A DNA stretch of 64,000 nt from an uncultured Christensenellaceae bacterium (GCA_910588695.1 CAJUOV010000009.1:1-64000), one strand, 5' to 3'; numbered from the stretch's first letter, positions 34,066 through 43,996 are shown. Notes: generated by a model from the letters alone, not told the origin. Numbers and translations are program-made.

Positions 34066-34899
34066 TCAGAGAACGCCGAGCGCGTTGAGCCAGAAACAGG
34101 TCAGCGATAAAACAACAAGATACAGCGCGAACCATTTGTAGTTACCTTTTCTGATTACTTTCAGCATAATTTTGATTGCGAAAAACCCCGCGACTGCCGA
34201 AAATACAACCCCGACTACCATACCGACGATCCCGCTCGTTCCGATCGATACGGCAACCCCTTCCGACGGTTTTATGAGATGGTAAACTTCCACCGCGAGA
34301 CTTCCCAGGATCACGGGAATACTCATAAGAAAGGAAAATTTCGCAACGTCGTCGCGCTTCGCGCCCGAAATCACGCCCGCGGCGATCGTGGAACCGCTCC
34401 TCGAAATTCCGGGGAAGAGCGCTACCGCCTGAAAAATTCCCATGGGGACGGAGTGTCTCCACCCGAGCGGCGCAACTTTTTTCCGCCGCGCCGAAACAAA
34501 TTCCGTCAGCAGAAGAACGAACGCCGTAACCGCAAAAAATACCGCAAGCCAGCAAAGCCACGCCGCGTTGGACGCCGGATCGAAAAGCGCTTCGATCTTG
34601 TCGTTGAGCAAGAGTCCGACGAGTCCCGCGGGAACGGTTGCGACAATAAGCATAAGGAGCGTCTTAAAAGGTTTTTTGAAGAGTGCGAGAATATCCCGCC
34701 AAAAGACGAAAATCACAGCGAGCAGCGTTCCGAAATGCAACAGAACGTTGACGAACATCATGCCCGCCTCGCCGAGGTCGTACCCCAAAATCTGTTGCAG
34801 CAAAGTCAGGTGTCCGCTTGAAGAAACGGGCAGGAACTCCGTAAGTCCCTGCACCGTACCTAAAATTGCCGATTTCCAGATCGCTTCCCAAATGCCCAT
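34066..34899 (-). CDS. uppP: Undecaprenyl-diphosphatase
   Basis: 277 aa BacA/UppP membrane protein. Catalytic regions are LTEFLPVSSSGHLTLL and FPGISRSGSTIAAGVISG. It dephosphorylates undecaprenyl pyrophosphate on the outer face of the membrane to recycle the peptidoglycan lipid carrier and gives bacitracin tolerance. SD CGGAG precedes ATG 34899, 18 nt after the foldase stop, so the two genes form an operon directed at the envelope. Confidence 0.96.
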   Translation of the reverse strand: MGIWEAIWKSAILGTVQGLTEFLPVSSSGHLTLLQQILGYDLGEAGMMFVNVLLHFGTLLAVIFVFWRDILALFKKPFKTLLMLIVATVPAGLVGLLLNDKIEALFDPASNAAWLCWLAVFFAVTAFVLLLTEFVSARRKKVAPLGWRHSVPMGIFQAVALFPGISRSGSTIAAGVISGAKRDDVAKFSFLMSIPVILGSLAVEVYHLIKPSEGVAVSIGTSGIVGMVVGVVFSAVAGFFAIKIMLKVIRKGNYKWFALYLVVLSLTCFWLNALGVL

Positions 34900-34917
34900 T
34901 GAAACTCCGAAATTGCT

Positions 34918-37074
34918 TTATGCGTTTTTATCAAGACTCGTAAGGTCAGAATAGCGGTCTTTGAAAATTTCGTAGCTGTCGTTGTAAGAAGAAATAATTT
35001 TACTGCGGCGGTTGGTCGATTCGCTCGAAGCAGTATTTGCCTTGATGCTCTCGTAGAAGAGATTGGAGAAGGTTCCTTCTTCCTCGATCTTATCGTAATC
35101 GAACTTGAACGGAGTATTATGTCCGCCCGTCGCGCCGTAACCCGTGTCTACAAACGAGAACGTGCAATAGATAATATGCCAGCCGTAGTCGGAGGGAACA
35201 ACAACATAATTCCCCGCGCCCGCAAGAACCGCTTTCTGCGACGCATATTCAAACTCGCTGACAAAGCTCGTTTTATTTGCGGTGATCGCATAACCGAGGT
35301 AAGAATTCAATCCCGCCGTATCCGTATTATATGCGAAGGACAACTCGTTTATCACGGAGAAAGCGAGATTCTCTTCGCTTCCTTTTTTGAACATTTCATT
35401 CGCGTTGAATCCGCCCTCGAAATTGACTTTACCCGCATAATATACGAATTTCGAATAATCCACGTCGCCGTTTCCGTCGTAATATCCGCCTGCGGGATCA
35501 AAATAATCGGCAGCAGTCTGAGTCAGCGTCTGCACTTTTCCTGCGCCGAGCGCAACATCGCTCGTAAGATACCCCTCCATTTCCGCAATAAACTCGTCGA
35601 CCGTGATCTGATAGGGTTTGTACTTGCGCGCCTCTTCGTCCCACGTGCCGTTGTAGGTGTATTTGCCGAGATAATTTTTGAGGGGCTCGTATTTTGTACC
35701 CTCTCCTTTCAGACTGTCTTCAAAGAAGAGCCACTCCCTCGTCTTGCCCGATTCCGAATATCCGTAAGCGTCCATGTCCGCCGTCGCCTTGAAGGAATAA
35801 TCGGTCGCGCCGCGGAACCAACTGCCTCTGCGGTCGGTCGCTTTCAGACTTTTCAGAAGATTGGCACGGGCAGCGAATTTATTGCCCTTCTTGTCGCCGT
35901 AATCCTGTTTGATTGCGTTGAGCTCGTCCGTTTGCGCGGCAGAGAACGGAAGAAGGATATTGATGACAAAGCCGTAAGCGCTCTCTGCGGGAGAATCCCC
36001 CGTCGCGGTCAGAACAAAATTCGTATCCGAAACAGATTCCATCGCCTTTTCCAGATCGGAGGAGGACGCCGCGTACTTGGTGCGCTGGGTATCGAGCATG
36101 CTTGCAAATTGACGGTTGCAATAATCCGCGTCGATCTTCTGTTCCGACTGTTCGGTAAAGACGTCGCCGAGTTTCTGAATGAGCGCGTCCTCGTAGTCGG
36201 CTTTTCTTTCGAGCAGGAAATAGTTGAGCGTTTCGATATCGCTCGTATCTTCTCCCTTCTGAATGAGATCGTTGGATTTCAGACTTGCAAGCAGATCGTT
36301 ATATGCACGGCGCCGGGTGGTGGAAGTGGAATCATCTTTCGCCTCATAGCTTCCGCGCACGGAATTCTGTTCGCCCGTACCCGTATAAACTCTGTAATCG
36401 TTATCGTAGAAATCGGAATCCGTCGTGTTCAGTCCCGTCGGAGTCGTTCTCACTTCGGTATCGTATTCCTTTTCATCCTCTTTCTTTTCGATATGACTGT
36501 CTTCAAGGGAATCGATTGAATTATTGAACATTACGCGCGTCGCAAAATCCGCCTTGTCCTTTTCTTCCTGCGTCAGGAAATATCCGCAAGCGGCAATATC
36601 GTACTTTACGCCCGTAAGTTCGTTGCCCTCTTCGTCTTTTACGTATTCGTTGAACTTTGCAAGATCGTTATAGAAAAACTGGTTACCGTTCTCGTCCGTC
36701 CAGCCGTATTTCATAAAATAAGCCTTTGCGTACTGAACGTAGAGCTGACGCTGGGCAAGTCCCTGCGAAATATTATTAAAGACGTCTTCGTAAGAGAGCC
36801 CCGAGTTCACGTTGTTGTAACCCGTACTTAGGAAAGAGACGATCATATCCCTCTTTGATACGGACACGGTGCCGATGACCTTGTCCACGAGCTCTTTATT
36901 CAGATCGTCGAACTCTTTTTCAAATCTCGCAGAGCTTTTAATATTCACTTCCGCAACCGTCTGGATCATATTCTCGGACTCATTGATAAAAACGAGGTCG
37001 CACCCCGCAAAGAGACCGCACGCCATGACCGCCGCAACTGCGACCGCAGCCGCTTTTTTCGTGTTCATCTTCAT
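34918..37074 (-). CDS. Large foldase-like lipoprotein (SurA/PrsA-related)
   Basis: 718 aa from ATG 37074 (SD GGAG); a longer frame from 37143 overlaps the promoter. The signal peptide ends in the lipobox LFAGC. N-terminal helices (SKRDMIVSFLSTGY) and C-terminal PSDYGWHIIYCT recall SurA/PrsA parvulin proteins, where GWHII closes the PPIase domain. The long middle part is atypical and full PPIase catalytic residues cannot be confirmed. It probably assists folding of exported proteins outside the membrane. Confidence 0.72.
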   Translation of the reverse strand: MKMNTKKAAAVAVAAVMACGLFAGCDLVFINESENMIQTVAEVNIKSSARFEKEFDDLNKELVDKVIGTVSVSKRDMIVSFLSTGYNNVNSGLSYEDVFNNISQGLAQRQLYVQYAKAYFMKYGWTDENGNQFFYNDLAKFNEYVKDEEGNELTGVKYDIAACGYFLTQEEKDKADFATRVMFNNSIDSLEDSHIEKKEDEKEYDTEVRTTPTGLNTTDSDFYDNDYRVYTGTGEQNSVRGSYEAKDDSTSTTRRRAYNDLLASLKSNDLIQKGEDTSDIETLNYFLLERKADYEDALIQKLGDVFTEQSEQKIDADYCNRQFASMLDTQRTKYAASSSDLEKAMESVSDTNFVLTATGDSPAESAYGFVINILLPFSAAQTDELNAIKQDYGDKKGNKFAARANLLKSLKATDRRGSWFRGATDYSFKATADMDAYGYSESGKTREWLFFEDSLKGEGTKYEPLKNYLGKYTYNGTWDEEARKYKPYQITVDEFIAEMEGYLTSDVALGAGKVQTLTQTAADYFDPAGGYYDGNGDVDYSKFVYYAGKVNFEGGFNANEMFKKGSEENLAFSVINELSFAYNTDTAGLNSYLGYAITANKTSFVSEFEYASQKAVLAGAGNYVVVPSDYGWHIIYCTFSFVDTGYGATGGHNTPFKFDYDKIEEEGTFSNLFYESIKANTASSESTNRRSKIISSYNDSYEIFKDRYSDLTSLDKNA

Positions 37075-37131
37075 AATTATTACTCCGATCTTTTCCGTAA
37101 AAGCTACAAAACCCCACGCTTTCACTGAACT

Positions 37132-37160
37132 ATTATAACGCATTCCGCAATTTCAAGCAA
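37132..37160 (-). promoter_or_regulatory. Sigma-A promoter of the foldase-uppP operon
   Basis: TTGCTT (37160-37155), 17-nt spacer, TATAAT (37137-37132); leader of about 55 nt. Confidence 0.82.
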
Positions 37161-37176
37161 GTTATTTTCGTGAAAA

Positions 37177-40100
37177 TCAAATAAAAGTTGCCGCGAATTT
37201 CAAAAATTTCGCCATAAAAATCATAGTTTTTCCGCCGTCGCCCATAAAGCGGAACCTCAAAACGGGCGCGCTCGTCATATCGAGACTTGTTTCGCGCGAA
37301 AATTTCTCCATCGCGGCGGACAGTCTTCGATCCCCGAGAACGCTCAGCGAAGAAAATTCGAGCGTCCCGCCCTGCGTCCCCACCGTGATCTTTTTAACGT
37401 GAAATTTCGCCGCGTAGCTCTTCATGACCGCGATCACCAAGAGATTGACGGTCTCCTGCGGCATGCTGCCATAGGTCTCTTCGAGCGAAGTGCACACCCG
37501 CTTGTAATCCGCCGCGCTGCGGATCTCGGCGATCTGTTTATAGCTGTCCATTCGCCCCGCCGCAGACTCGATGTAGCTCTCGGGAATGAACGCGGTCGCC
37601 TTGATATCGAGATCGACGCTCGTCTCCTTTTCGCCCGTAATCTCCTCTTTGAGTATTTTGGAGTAGAGCTCGTAGCCCACTCTGTCCATATGCCCGTGCT
37701 GCTCCGCGCCGAGCACGTTGCCCGCGCCGCGGATTTCAAGATCGCGCATGGCGATCTTGAATCCCGAGCCGAGCTCGGTGAACTGCATAATCGCTTTGAG
37801 CCGCTCGGAGGCGTTCTCCGTCATCACCCGTTCGGGTTTATAAGTGAAATAGGCATGCGCGAGCCGCGAGCCGCGCCCCACTCTGCCGCGGAGCTGATAC
37901 AGCTGCGAAATACCGAGGCGGTCGGAGTCGATCACGACGAGAGTGTTCGCATTGGGAAGATCGATTCCGTTTTCGATGATCGTAGTCGTCACAAGAATAT
38001 CGCTCTCGCCGCGGTAAAACCCGAATACGTTGTTTTCGAGAGTCGCCCGATCCATTCTGCCGTGGGCGACGGTAATTTTCGCTTCCGGCACGATCTCCTG
38101 CAATCTGCGGGCAAACGTAAAAATACTTTCCACTCGGTTGTACAGAACAAACGCCTGACCCTCTCTTGCGATCTCCCGCACGATCGCGTCCCGCAAAAGC
38201 GGTTCGGTCTCCTCCGCGACATATGTCTGCACGGGAAGCCGCGCGCGCGGAGGCGTCTGAATGGTTGAAATATCTCTGATTCCCGAAAGGGAAAGATGCA
38301 AGGTGCGCGGAATGGGGGTCGCCGTCATGGTAAGACAGTCGATATTCTTTTTGACGTTCTTGATTTTTTCTTTATGCTCCACGCCGAACCGCTGTTCCTC
38401 GTCGAGAAGCAACAGCCCGAGATCGCGGAATTTAACGTCGGCGGAGAGAAGTCTGTGCGTTCCCACGATGAGATCGATCTCCCCCTTTTCGAGCGCGGAA
38501 AGAATCTGCTTCTGCTGTTTTTCGGAACGGAAGCGGTTGATTGCCTCCACCCGTACCCCGAAGTCCTTCATGCGATCGGTCGCCGTGCGGAAGTGCTGCT
38601 CGGATAAAACGGTGGAGGGACACATCAACGCCGCCTGCTTTCCCGCGAGAATACAGCGGTACGCCGCGCGGAGAGCGACCTCCGTCTTGCCGAATCCCAC
38701 GTCGCCGCACAAGAGCCTGTCCATCACTTTGTCCGAGCACATGTCTTTTTCGATCTCTTCGAGAGAAACGAGCTGATCGGCGGTCTCTTCAAAGGGAAAC
38801 GCCGCCGCAAACTCCTCCATCTCCTCACGATATTCGGGGAAGACGAATCCGCGGCGCTCGCTCCTCTCCTTATAGAGCTGTTTGAGATCGAACGCCATCT
38901 TTTTGAGAGAGGCGCGCACACGCGCTTTGACCCGTTCGAATTCTCCGCCGCCGATCTTGGAGAGGGCGGGACTGTCCGCGCCCACATATTTACTGAGCGC
39001 GTCCATCTGTTCGACGGGAACGTAGAGCGCGTCGCCGTCTTTGTATTCGAGGGCGACGTATTCCTTGACGCCGTCCGTCGTCTCGATCTTTTTGGTACCG
39101 ACGATCTTACCGATTCCGTAAGTTTCATGCACGGCATAATCGCCCACTTCGGGCGCAACAAAGAGATCGCCTCTGCGTTTTCTGATCCGCCGCTCCTTGG
39201 GCGCTTTCAGAAAGAGATCGTCCGAACCGATCACCGCAAGTTTTGTTTCGTGCAGAATAAACCCGTGCGAAAGCGCATCTCCCGTCACGGCGATTCCGCG
39301 AAATCCGGCAAGAGACGGAGAAAGCGCAACTGTCGAAAAAGAATTTTCGTCAAGCGCGGCGCGCAGCTTCTGCGCCCGTTCCTCGCTGCCGCAGCAGAGG
39401 ATTGCGCGATAACCCGTTTTCTTCCACGCCGCAAGATCAAGATAGAGATCCGGAAAACTATTCACATAGCGGCGCACGGGCGCGGCGGAAAAACGGTGCG
39501 TTTTCACGGGATCGAAAAAGTATGTTTTGCCCGTAAATGACGAAAGCGAAACTGCCCTGCGTCCGTTGAAATTTTCGATTTTTTTATAAGGAACGAACTG
39601 AAACTCGGAAAAAGTCGCCGCTTCGCCCCCCTCCCTCAACAGCATCAGACGTTCGCCGTGCTCTTTGTAGAGCGCCTCCGCTCTGTCGTAAATTTGCTTG
39701 CTCTCGTCAAAGAATACAAGAGCGTCCCTACCGAGCTCATCGAAAAAACAAGCCGAATTTGCAAGAAGCGGCAAAAGAAATTCCGAAATGAATCCGTCTT
39801 CCTCGATCTCGGAAAAAATCGCGGAAAGCCTCCGACGCGCCTCCGACGAAGGCGCTTTTGCAAGCTCCCGATTCAAAGCTGCTTTCAGCTCTTCCCTCTC
39901 TCCTTCCCCCACAACGACGTCTGTCGCCGCCGCGATCTCGATTGCCGCAACCACGGGGAGCCGTTCCCCCGTCACCTCGTCATACGGCTTGATGCTCTCG
40001 ATCTCGTCGCCGAAAAAATCGATGCGCACGGGATGTTCGCAGTTGATCGGATAAATGTCGAGAATGTCGCCGCGCAGTGCGAACGAACCTTTGCTCTCCA

Positions 40101-40563
40101 CGTTGTACACCCGCGCGTACCCCGCAAGCACAAGTTTTTCTGCAAGCGAACGCATGTCCTGTTCCTGCCCCGTCCGCAAAGAAAAAACGGGGAGGCTTTT
40201 CGGATACAGTCCGAGAAAGGCTTCAATATCTCCGACAAGCACATCGGCGCCCCTCTGCCATTCGTAAATCGCGTTGAGACGCTGATAAAACGCGTCTTTG
40301 GAGAGCGCTTTTCGGTAAAACAAAACTTCGTCTTTGGCGGGCATCAGAACGACCTTTTTATCCGAAAGCGCCGCTATTCCCTCCGCCGCGCGCCTTGCCG
40401 CAAGCGCGTCTGCCGTAATGTAGACCGTCCGCTCCCGGGTGAGCGCGGCGGCAAGATATTTCATGGGGTCGGAAAGTCCGCAGCAAGAGACGGGCGCGCC
40501 GCTTTGAAGGTCGCGCCCGAGCACAGACATCTCGATCGTATTGTCGAAATCGAAACAATTCAT
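37177..40563 (-). CDS. mfd: Transcription-repair coupling factor
   Basis: 1128 aa, close to the usual 1150. In order: a UvrB-like N-terminal module, the RNA-polymerase-interacting CarD-like domain (GDYAVHETYGIGKIVG ... LYVPVEQMD, residues ~490-560), the SF2 translocase with Walker A CGDVGFGKTEVALRA and DEEQ box, VGRGSR and the C-terminal TRCF domain. Mfd releases stalled RNA polymerase and recruits UvrA for strand-specific repair. ATG 40563 overlaps the pth stop by 4 nt, the common pth-mfd arrangement of Firmicutes. Confidence 0.97.
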   Translation of the reverse strand: MNCFDFDNTIEMSVLGRDLQSGAPVSCCGLSDPMKYLAAALTRERTVYITADALAARRAAEGIAALSDKKVVLMPAKDEVLFYRKALSKDAFYQRLNAIYEWQRGADVLVGDIEAFLGLYPKSLPVFSLRTGQEQDMRSLAEKLVLAGYARVYNVESKGSFALRGDILDIYPINCEHPVRIDFFGDEIESIKPYDEVTGERLPVVAAIEIAAATDVVVGEGEREELKAALNRELAKAPSSEARRRLSAIFSEIEEDGFISEFLLPLLANSACFFDELGRDALVFFDESKQIYDRAEALYKEHGERLMLLREGGEAATFSEFQFVPYKKIENFNGRRAVSLSSFTGKTYFFDPVKTHRFSAAPVRRYVNSFPDLYLDLAAWKKTGYRAILCCGSEERAQKLRAALDENSFSTVALSPSLAGFRGIAVTGDALSHGFILHETKLAVIGSDDLFLKAPKERRIRKRRGDLFVAPEVGDYAVHETYGIGKIVGTKKIETTDGVKEYVALEYKDGDALYVPVEQMDALSKYVGADSPALSKIGGGEFERVKARVRASLKKMAFDLKQLYKERSERRGFVFPEYREEMEEFAAAFPFEETADQLVSLEEIEKDMCSDKVMDRLLCGDVGFGKTEVALRAAYRCILAGKQAALMCPSTVLSEQHFRTATDRMKDFGVRVEAINRFRSEKQQKQILSALEKGEIDLIVGTHRLLSADVKFRDLGLLLLDEEQRFGVEHKEKIKNVKKNIDCLTMTATPIPRTLHLSLSGIRDISTIQTPPRARLPVQTYVAEETEPLLRDAIVREIAREGQAFVLYNRVESIFTFARRLQEIVPEAKITVAHGRMDRATLENNVFGFYRGESDILVTTTIIENGIDLPNANTLVVIDSDRLGISQLYQLRGRVGRGSRLAHAYFTYKPERVMTENASERLKAIMQFTELGSGFKIAMRDLEIRGAGNVLGAEQHGHMDRVGYELYSKILKEEITGEKETSVDLDIKATAFIPESYIESAAGRMDSYKQIAEIRSAADYKRVCTSLEETYGSMPQETVNLLVIAVMKSYAAKFHVKKITVGTQGGTLEFSSLSVLGDRRLSAAMEKFSRETSLDMTSAPVLRFRFMGDGGKTMIFMAKFLKFAATFI

Positions 40564-41123
40564 CCGTTATATTTCCCCATTACAAGGTCGATCTTATCGC
40601 CGCGCGCAAGCGCGACCGCCGCCTCCGCCGCGCGCTTCGTCGCAACCGAAAAAAGATCGTAATCCTCTTTGAGTATATCCGACAGCACGTAATCGATGAT
40701 CGGAATTTCCCGATTTTCGTCGCGGATTCCGACGCGGATCCGCGCGAACTCGCCGTAACCGAGCTCCGCAATAATCGAACGCATTCCGTTGTGCGTTCCA
40801 GCGCTCCCCGCGGGGCGGATTCTGACGTGCCCCTTCGGAAGATCGTAGTCGTCGTAGATCACGACGAGTTCCTCTTTTGTGAGCTTATATTTGTTCATAA
40901 GCTGCTTGACTGCTCTGCCGGAAGCGTTCATATAAGTAACGGGGCGGGCGATCAGAATTTTTTCGCCGCCGACAAACGCTTCGGCAACGGAGGCTTCGCA
41001 CTCCTTTTTTTTGAATTTTGTATTCAGAAGCGCGGCGCAATCCCCCGCCGCGATAAACCCCAGATTATGAAAGGTCTTCTCGTATTTTAATTCGGGATTG
41101 CCGAGCCCTACGATCAAAAACAT
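40560..41123 (-). CDS. pth: Peptidyl-tRNA hydrolase
   Basis: 187 aa from ATG 41123 (SD GGAG). Active-site residues are seen in LGNPELKYEKTFHNLGF (Asn and catalytic His), YMNASG, YDDYDLP and GTHNGMRS. It releases tRNA from prematurely dropped peptidyl-tRNA. It is directly followed by mfd with ATGA overlap. prs lies upstream, separated by a perfect 18-bp palindrome. Confidence 0.97.
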   Translation of the reverse strand: MFLIVGLGNPELKYEKTFHNLGFIAAGDCAALLNTKFKKKECEASVAEAFVGGEKILIARPVTYMNASGRAVKQLMNKYKLTKEELVVIYDDYDLPKGHVRIRPAGSAGTHNGMRSIIAELGYGEFARIRVGIRDENREIPIIDYVLSDILKEDYDLFSVATKRAAEAAVALARGDKIDLVMGKYNG

Positions 41124-41156
41124 ATTATTCCGCTCCCTTCGTTCCGAAAAATAAAA

Positions 41157-41174
41157 CCGCCGCATATGCGGCGG
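41157..41174. terminator. 18-bp perfect palindrome between prs and pth
   Basis: CCGCCGCAT/ATGCGGCGG followed by TTTTATTTTT on the minus strand. It can act as a terminator or attenuator after prs, although the loop must be opened from the palindrome centre. Confidence 0.65.
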
Positions 41175-41187
41175 CAAGTTTTGCCAG

Positions 41188-42135
41188 TCAATCGTAAATC
41201 TTGCTCATCGGTTTATCGAGATACACGTTCTCGATCGCCGCGGCAAAGATATCCGCCGTCGTCAAAATCTTCATCTTCGGAAGCATTTTTTCTTCGGGAA
41301 GATGAATGGTGTCTAACATGACGAGCTCTTTGATGGGAGACGCCGCAAGTCTGTCAATCGCGGGCCCCGAAAGCACGGCGTGCGTGCAGCAGGCGTAAAT
41401 TTCGGTTGCGCCCTTATCGACGAGCGCCTGCGCGCCCTGCACGATCGTTCCCGCCGTATCGATCATGTCGTCGACAAGCAGACACTTTTTACCCTCGACG
41501 TTTCCGATGATATTCATGACTTCCATCACGTTCGCCTTGGGACGGCGCTTGTCGATGATCGCCATCTGACAGTTCAACCGCTCCGCTACCTTTCTCGCAC
41601 GGTTCACGCTGCCGATGTCGGGCGATACGACGAGATAGGAGTCGTCCATTTTGTTGGAAAAGTAATTATAAAGAGTAGGTCCGCCCAAGAGATTATCGAG
41701 CGGGATATTGAAGAATCCCTGAATCTGCGCCGCATGCAAATCCATCGTGAGCACGCGGTCTGCGCCTGCGGCAGTCAGAAGATCGGCAACGAGTTTTGCG
41801 GTAATCGGATCGCGAGAACGCGCTTTTCTGTCCTGACGGGCGTATCCGAAATAGGGAATGACCGCCGTGACCCGACCTGCGGACGCGCGCTTTGCCGCGT
41901 CGATCATGATGAGCAGTTCCATCAGATTGTCGTTGACGGGGCTCGAAGTGGATTGAATAATAAACAAATCCCGACCGCGCACCGTCTCGCCGATGTGAAC
42001 GCTCGTCTCTCCGTCGGAGAATTTCCCGACTTCCACGTCTCCGAGCGTCGTATTCAGCTTTTTCGCAATCGCCTCGGCAAGAGGAAGGTTGGAACTACCC
42101 GCAAACAGCTTAATTTCGTTACCGTGAGTGATCAT
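41188..42135 (-). CDS. prs: Ribose-phosphate pyrophosphokinase
   Basis: 315 aa from ATG 42135 with SD AAGGA, the family length. The flexible catalytic loop is FGYARQDRKARSRDPITAK, the PRPP-binding loop VDDMIDTAGT, and the allosteric GKFSDGETSV region is conserved. It makes PRPP from ribose-5-phosphate and ATP for nucleotide, His and Trp synthesis. Its strong promoter gives a leader of about 35 nt. Confidence 0.97.
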   Translation of the reverse strand: MITHGNEIKLFAGSSNLPLAEAIAKKLNTTLGDVEVGKFSDGETSVHIGETVRGRDLFIIQSTSSPVNDNLMELLIMIDAAKRASAGRVTAVIPYFGYARQDRKARSRDPITAKLVADLLTAAGADRVLTMDLHAAQIQGFFNIPLDNLLGGPTLYNYFSNKMDDSYLVVSPDIGSVNRARKVAERLNCQMAIIDKRRPKANVMEVMNIIGNVEGKKCLLVDDMIDTAGTIVQGAQALVDKGATEIYACCTHAVLSGPAIDRLAASPIKELVMLDTIHLPEEKMLPKMKILTTADIFAAAIENVYLDKPMSKIYD

Positions 42136-42175
42136 ACTCTCAATCCTTGATTGTTTTCTCTTTACGTGCCTTTCT

Positions 42176-42204
42176 ATCGTAGACGATTTATCTTCTTTTG
42201 TCAA
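42176..42204 (-). promoter_or_regulatory. Sigma-A promoter for prs
   Basis: TTGACA (42204-42199), 17-nt spacer, TACGAT (42181-42176). Confidence 0.85.
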
Positions 42205-42230
42205 CCGTTTGAAAGGAATTATAAAATTTT

Positions 42231-42668
42231 TTAGGGCAGGAATTCTTTCAGTTTTGAAAGATCGAAAGACCACTCCCCTATGCGATTCAGTTCGGAATGT
42301 TTTTTATTCGCTTCGCCCAGAGCTTTTCTGTACTCCGCATACGTTACGCCGTTGACGCGCATAAAATGTTCTTCCGCCGCGCAGACGTCCCCTTTTAACT
42401 GCGTTCTGCCGATATGAACGACGGCGTGACAGGCGGGACAGAGCGCAATCACGTTTTCGAGCTTCTGCACGCCGCGTCCCTCTACAACCGAATAACTCCA
42501 TACCTCGTGCGCCTCTAAACGGGAAGAGGGCGCGCCGCAGATCATGCAACGACCGTCCGCGCGCGCGTAAGCCGATTTTCTGATCGCGTCCCACCCCTCT
42601 TTTTTGAGCACGCTTCTTAAATTATATCCCCAGCAGCCGTCGGGAACAAGCTCGAAATCTAATTTCAC
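42231..42668 (-). CDS. HNH-type nuclease-fold protein
   Basis: 145 aa. A treble-clef HNH motif is clear: CMICG, then LEAHEVWSY (first His), then QKLENVIALCPACHAVVH with the second Cys pair and the last His. HNH proteins cleave DNA, but small chromosomal ones are often of unknown role. Its ATG overlaps the malic enzyme stop by 4 nt, so it is co-translated with a central metabolic gene, an odd pairing. No methyltransferase or defence partner is adjacent. Confidence 0.82.
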   Translation of the reverse strand: MKLDFELVPDGCWGYNLRSVLKKEGWDAIRKSAYARADGRCMICGAPSSRLEAHEVWSYSVVEGRGVQKLENVIALCPACHAVVHIGRTQLKGDVCAAEEHFMRVNGVTYAEYRKALGEANKKHSELNRIGEWSFDLSKLKEFLP

Positions 42669-43837
42669 GCTCTCGAAACACCCGACTTTTTCGCCGCCGC
42701 CTCGACCGCTTCCGCCACCGCTTCGTGCGCGCGTTTATCATATGCATAGGGAAGAATATAATCCCGATTCAATTCCTTATCGCTCACGCATGCGGCGATC
42801 GCCTCGCTCGCCGCGAACATCATCTCGAAATTGACGGTCTTGGCTCTTGCATCCAGCGCGCCGCGGAAAAGTCCGGGGAACACCAGAACATTGTTGATCT
42901 GATTGGGGTTTTCGGAAGAACCCGTCCCGACGACCGCAGCGCCCGCGCCGAGCGCCTTATCCCGCGCGATCTCCGGCGTAGGGTTGGCGCAGGTAAACAC
43001 GATCGCGTCGCTTTTCATGGAACGCACCATCTCTTCGCTCACGCAGTTAGCGACCGAAACGCCCACAAAAACGTCCGCGCCTTTCATGGCGTTTTCGAGC
43101 CCGCCCGTCAGACGGTTGCGGTTGGTGCGCTTTGCGATCTCCGCTTTGACGGGATTGAGTTTGAGATCGCCCTCGCAGATGATCCCCTTGCTGTCGCACA
43201 GAATAACGTCTTTGACCCCGCTCGACAAAAGGAAGTTTGCAATCGCGATCCCCGCCGCTCCCGCGCCGTTGAGCGCCACTACAATATCCTCTCTCTTTTT
43301 TCCCACGAGTTTCAATGCGTTCGTAAGAGCCGCCGCCGTCACGATCGCGGTGCCGTGCTGGTCGTCGTGAAAGACGGGAATATCCAAGTCCTCTTTGAGT
43401 CGTTTTTCGATCTCGAAACAGCGGGGCGCCGCAATGTCTTCGAGGTTGATCCCGCCGAAGGAACCAGCCAACAGCTCGATCGTTCCGATAATTTCTTCGC
43501 TGTCTTTGGAGCGGATACAAAGAGGATAGGCGTCCACGTCGCCGAACGCCTTAAAGAGCGCGCATTTCCCCTCCATGACGGGCATTCCCGCCTCAGGTCC
43601 GATATCGCCGAGTCCGAGCACTGCGGTTCCGTCGGTAATAACGGGCACTGTGTTCCATCTGCGGGTGAGAGAAAAACTCTTTTCGGGATCGTTATGGATC
43701 GCCATACAGGGTTCCGCGACCCCCGGAGTATATGCAAGCGAGAGCTTTTCGCGGCTGTCCACCTCCACGCGGGGCACGACTTCGATCTTCCCGCGCCACT
43801 CGGCGTGTCTCTTTAAGGATTCTTCTCTGTAATTCAT
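42665..43837 (-). CDS. Malic enzyme (malate dehydrogenase, oxaloacetate-decarboxylating)
   Basis: 390 aa, the short bacterial form without a phosphotransacetylase domain. N-terminal YTPGVAEPCMAI carries the catalytic Tyr, LGDIGPEAGMPVMEGK the malate site, HDDQHGTAIVTAAAL the metal site, and NGAGAAGIAIANFLL the NAD(P) site. It converts malate to pyruvate and CO2. SD AGGAG precedes ATG 43837. It is followed without gap by the HNH gene. Confidence 0.95.
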   Translation of the reverse strand: MNYREESLKRHAEWRGKIEVVPRVEVDSREKLSLAYTPGVAEPCMAIHNDPEKSFSLTRRWNTVPVITDGTAVLGLGDIGPEAGMPVMEGKCALFKAFGDVDAYPLCIRSKDSEEIIGTIELLAGSFGGINLEDIAAPRCFEIEKRLKEDLDIPVFHDDQHGTAIVTAAALTNALKLVGKKREDIVVALNGAGAAGIAIANFLLSSGVKDVILCDSKGIICEGDLKLNPVKAEIAKRTNRNRLTGGLENAMKGADVFVGVSVANCVSEEMVRSMKSDAIVFTCANPTPEIARDKALGAGAAVVGTGSSENPNQINNVLVFPGLFRGALDARAKTVNFEMMFAASEAIAACVSDKELNRDYILPYAYDKRAHEAVAEAVEAAAKKSGVSRA

Positions 43838-43869
43838 AACTTACTCCTCATATGTCTTTGTACCCGAAC

Positions 43870-43898
43870 ATTATAGCACGATTTCTTTCGCTTTGCAA
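43870..43898 (-). promoter_or_regulatory. Sigma-A promoter for malic enzyme
   Basis: TTGCAA (43898-43893), 17-nt spacer, TATAAT (43875-43870). The -35 lies in the 3' arm of a small hairpin GCAAC/GTTGC. Confidence 0.85.
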
Positions 43899-43931
43899 CT
43901 AAACGGTTGCGCGCCGAAAAAAATTTCGCAC

Positions 43932-43970
43932 ACAAAAATCCCGCGCCCCTCATAGAGAAAGCGCGGGATT
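43932..43970 (-). terminator. Terminator of the secreted GH51 gene
   Basis: 10-bp stem AATCCCGCGC/GCGCGGGATT (43937-43946/43961-43970) followed by T-rich sequence on the minus strand. Confidence 0.9.
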
Positions 43971-43996
43971 CCCCCCAACAAATGAATTCTGTCCGC

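Noticed and set aside
42231..42668. HNH gene as part of a restriction or defence island
   Set aside because: No methyltransferase, helicase, toxin or integrase is near; neighbours are malic enzyme and prs.
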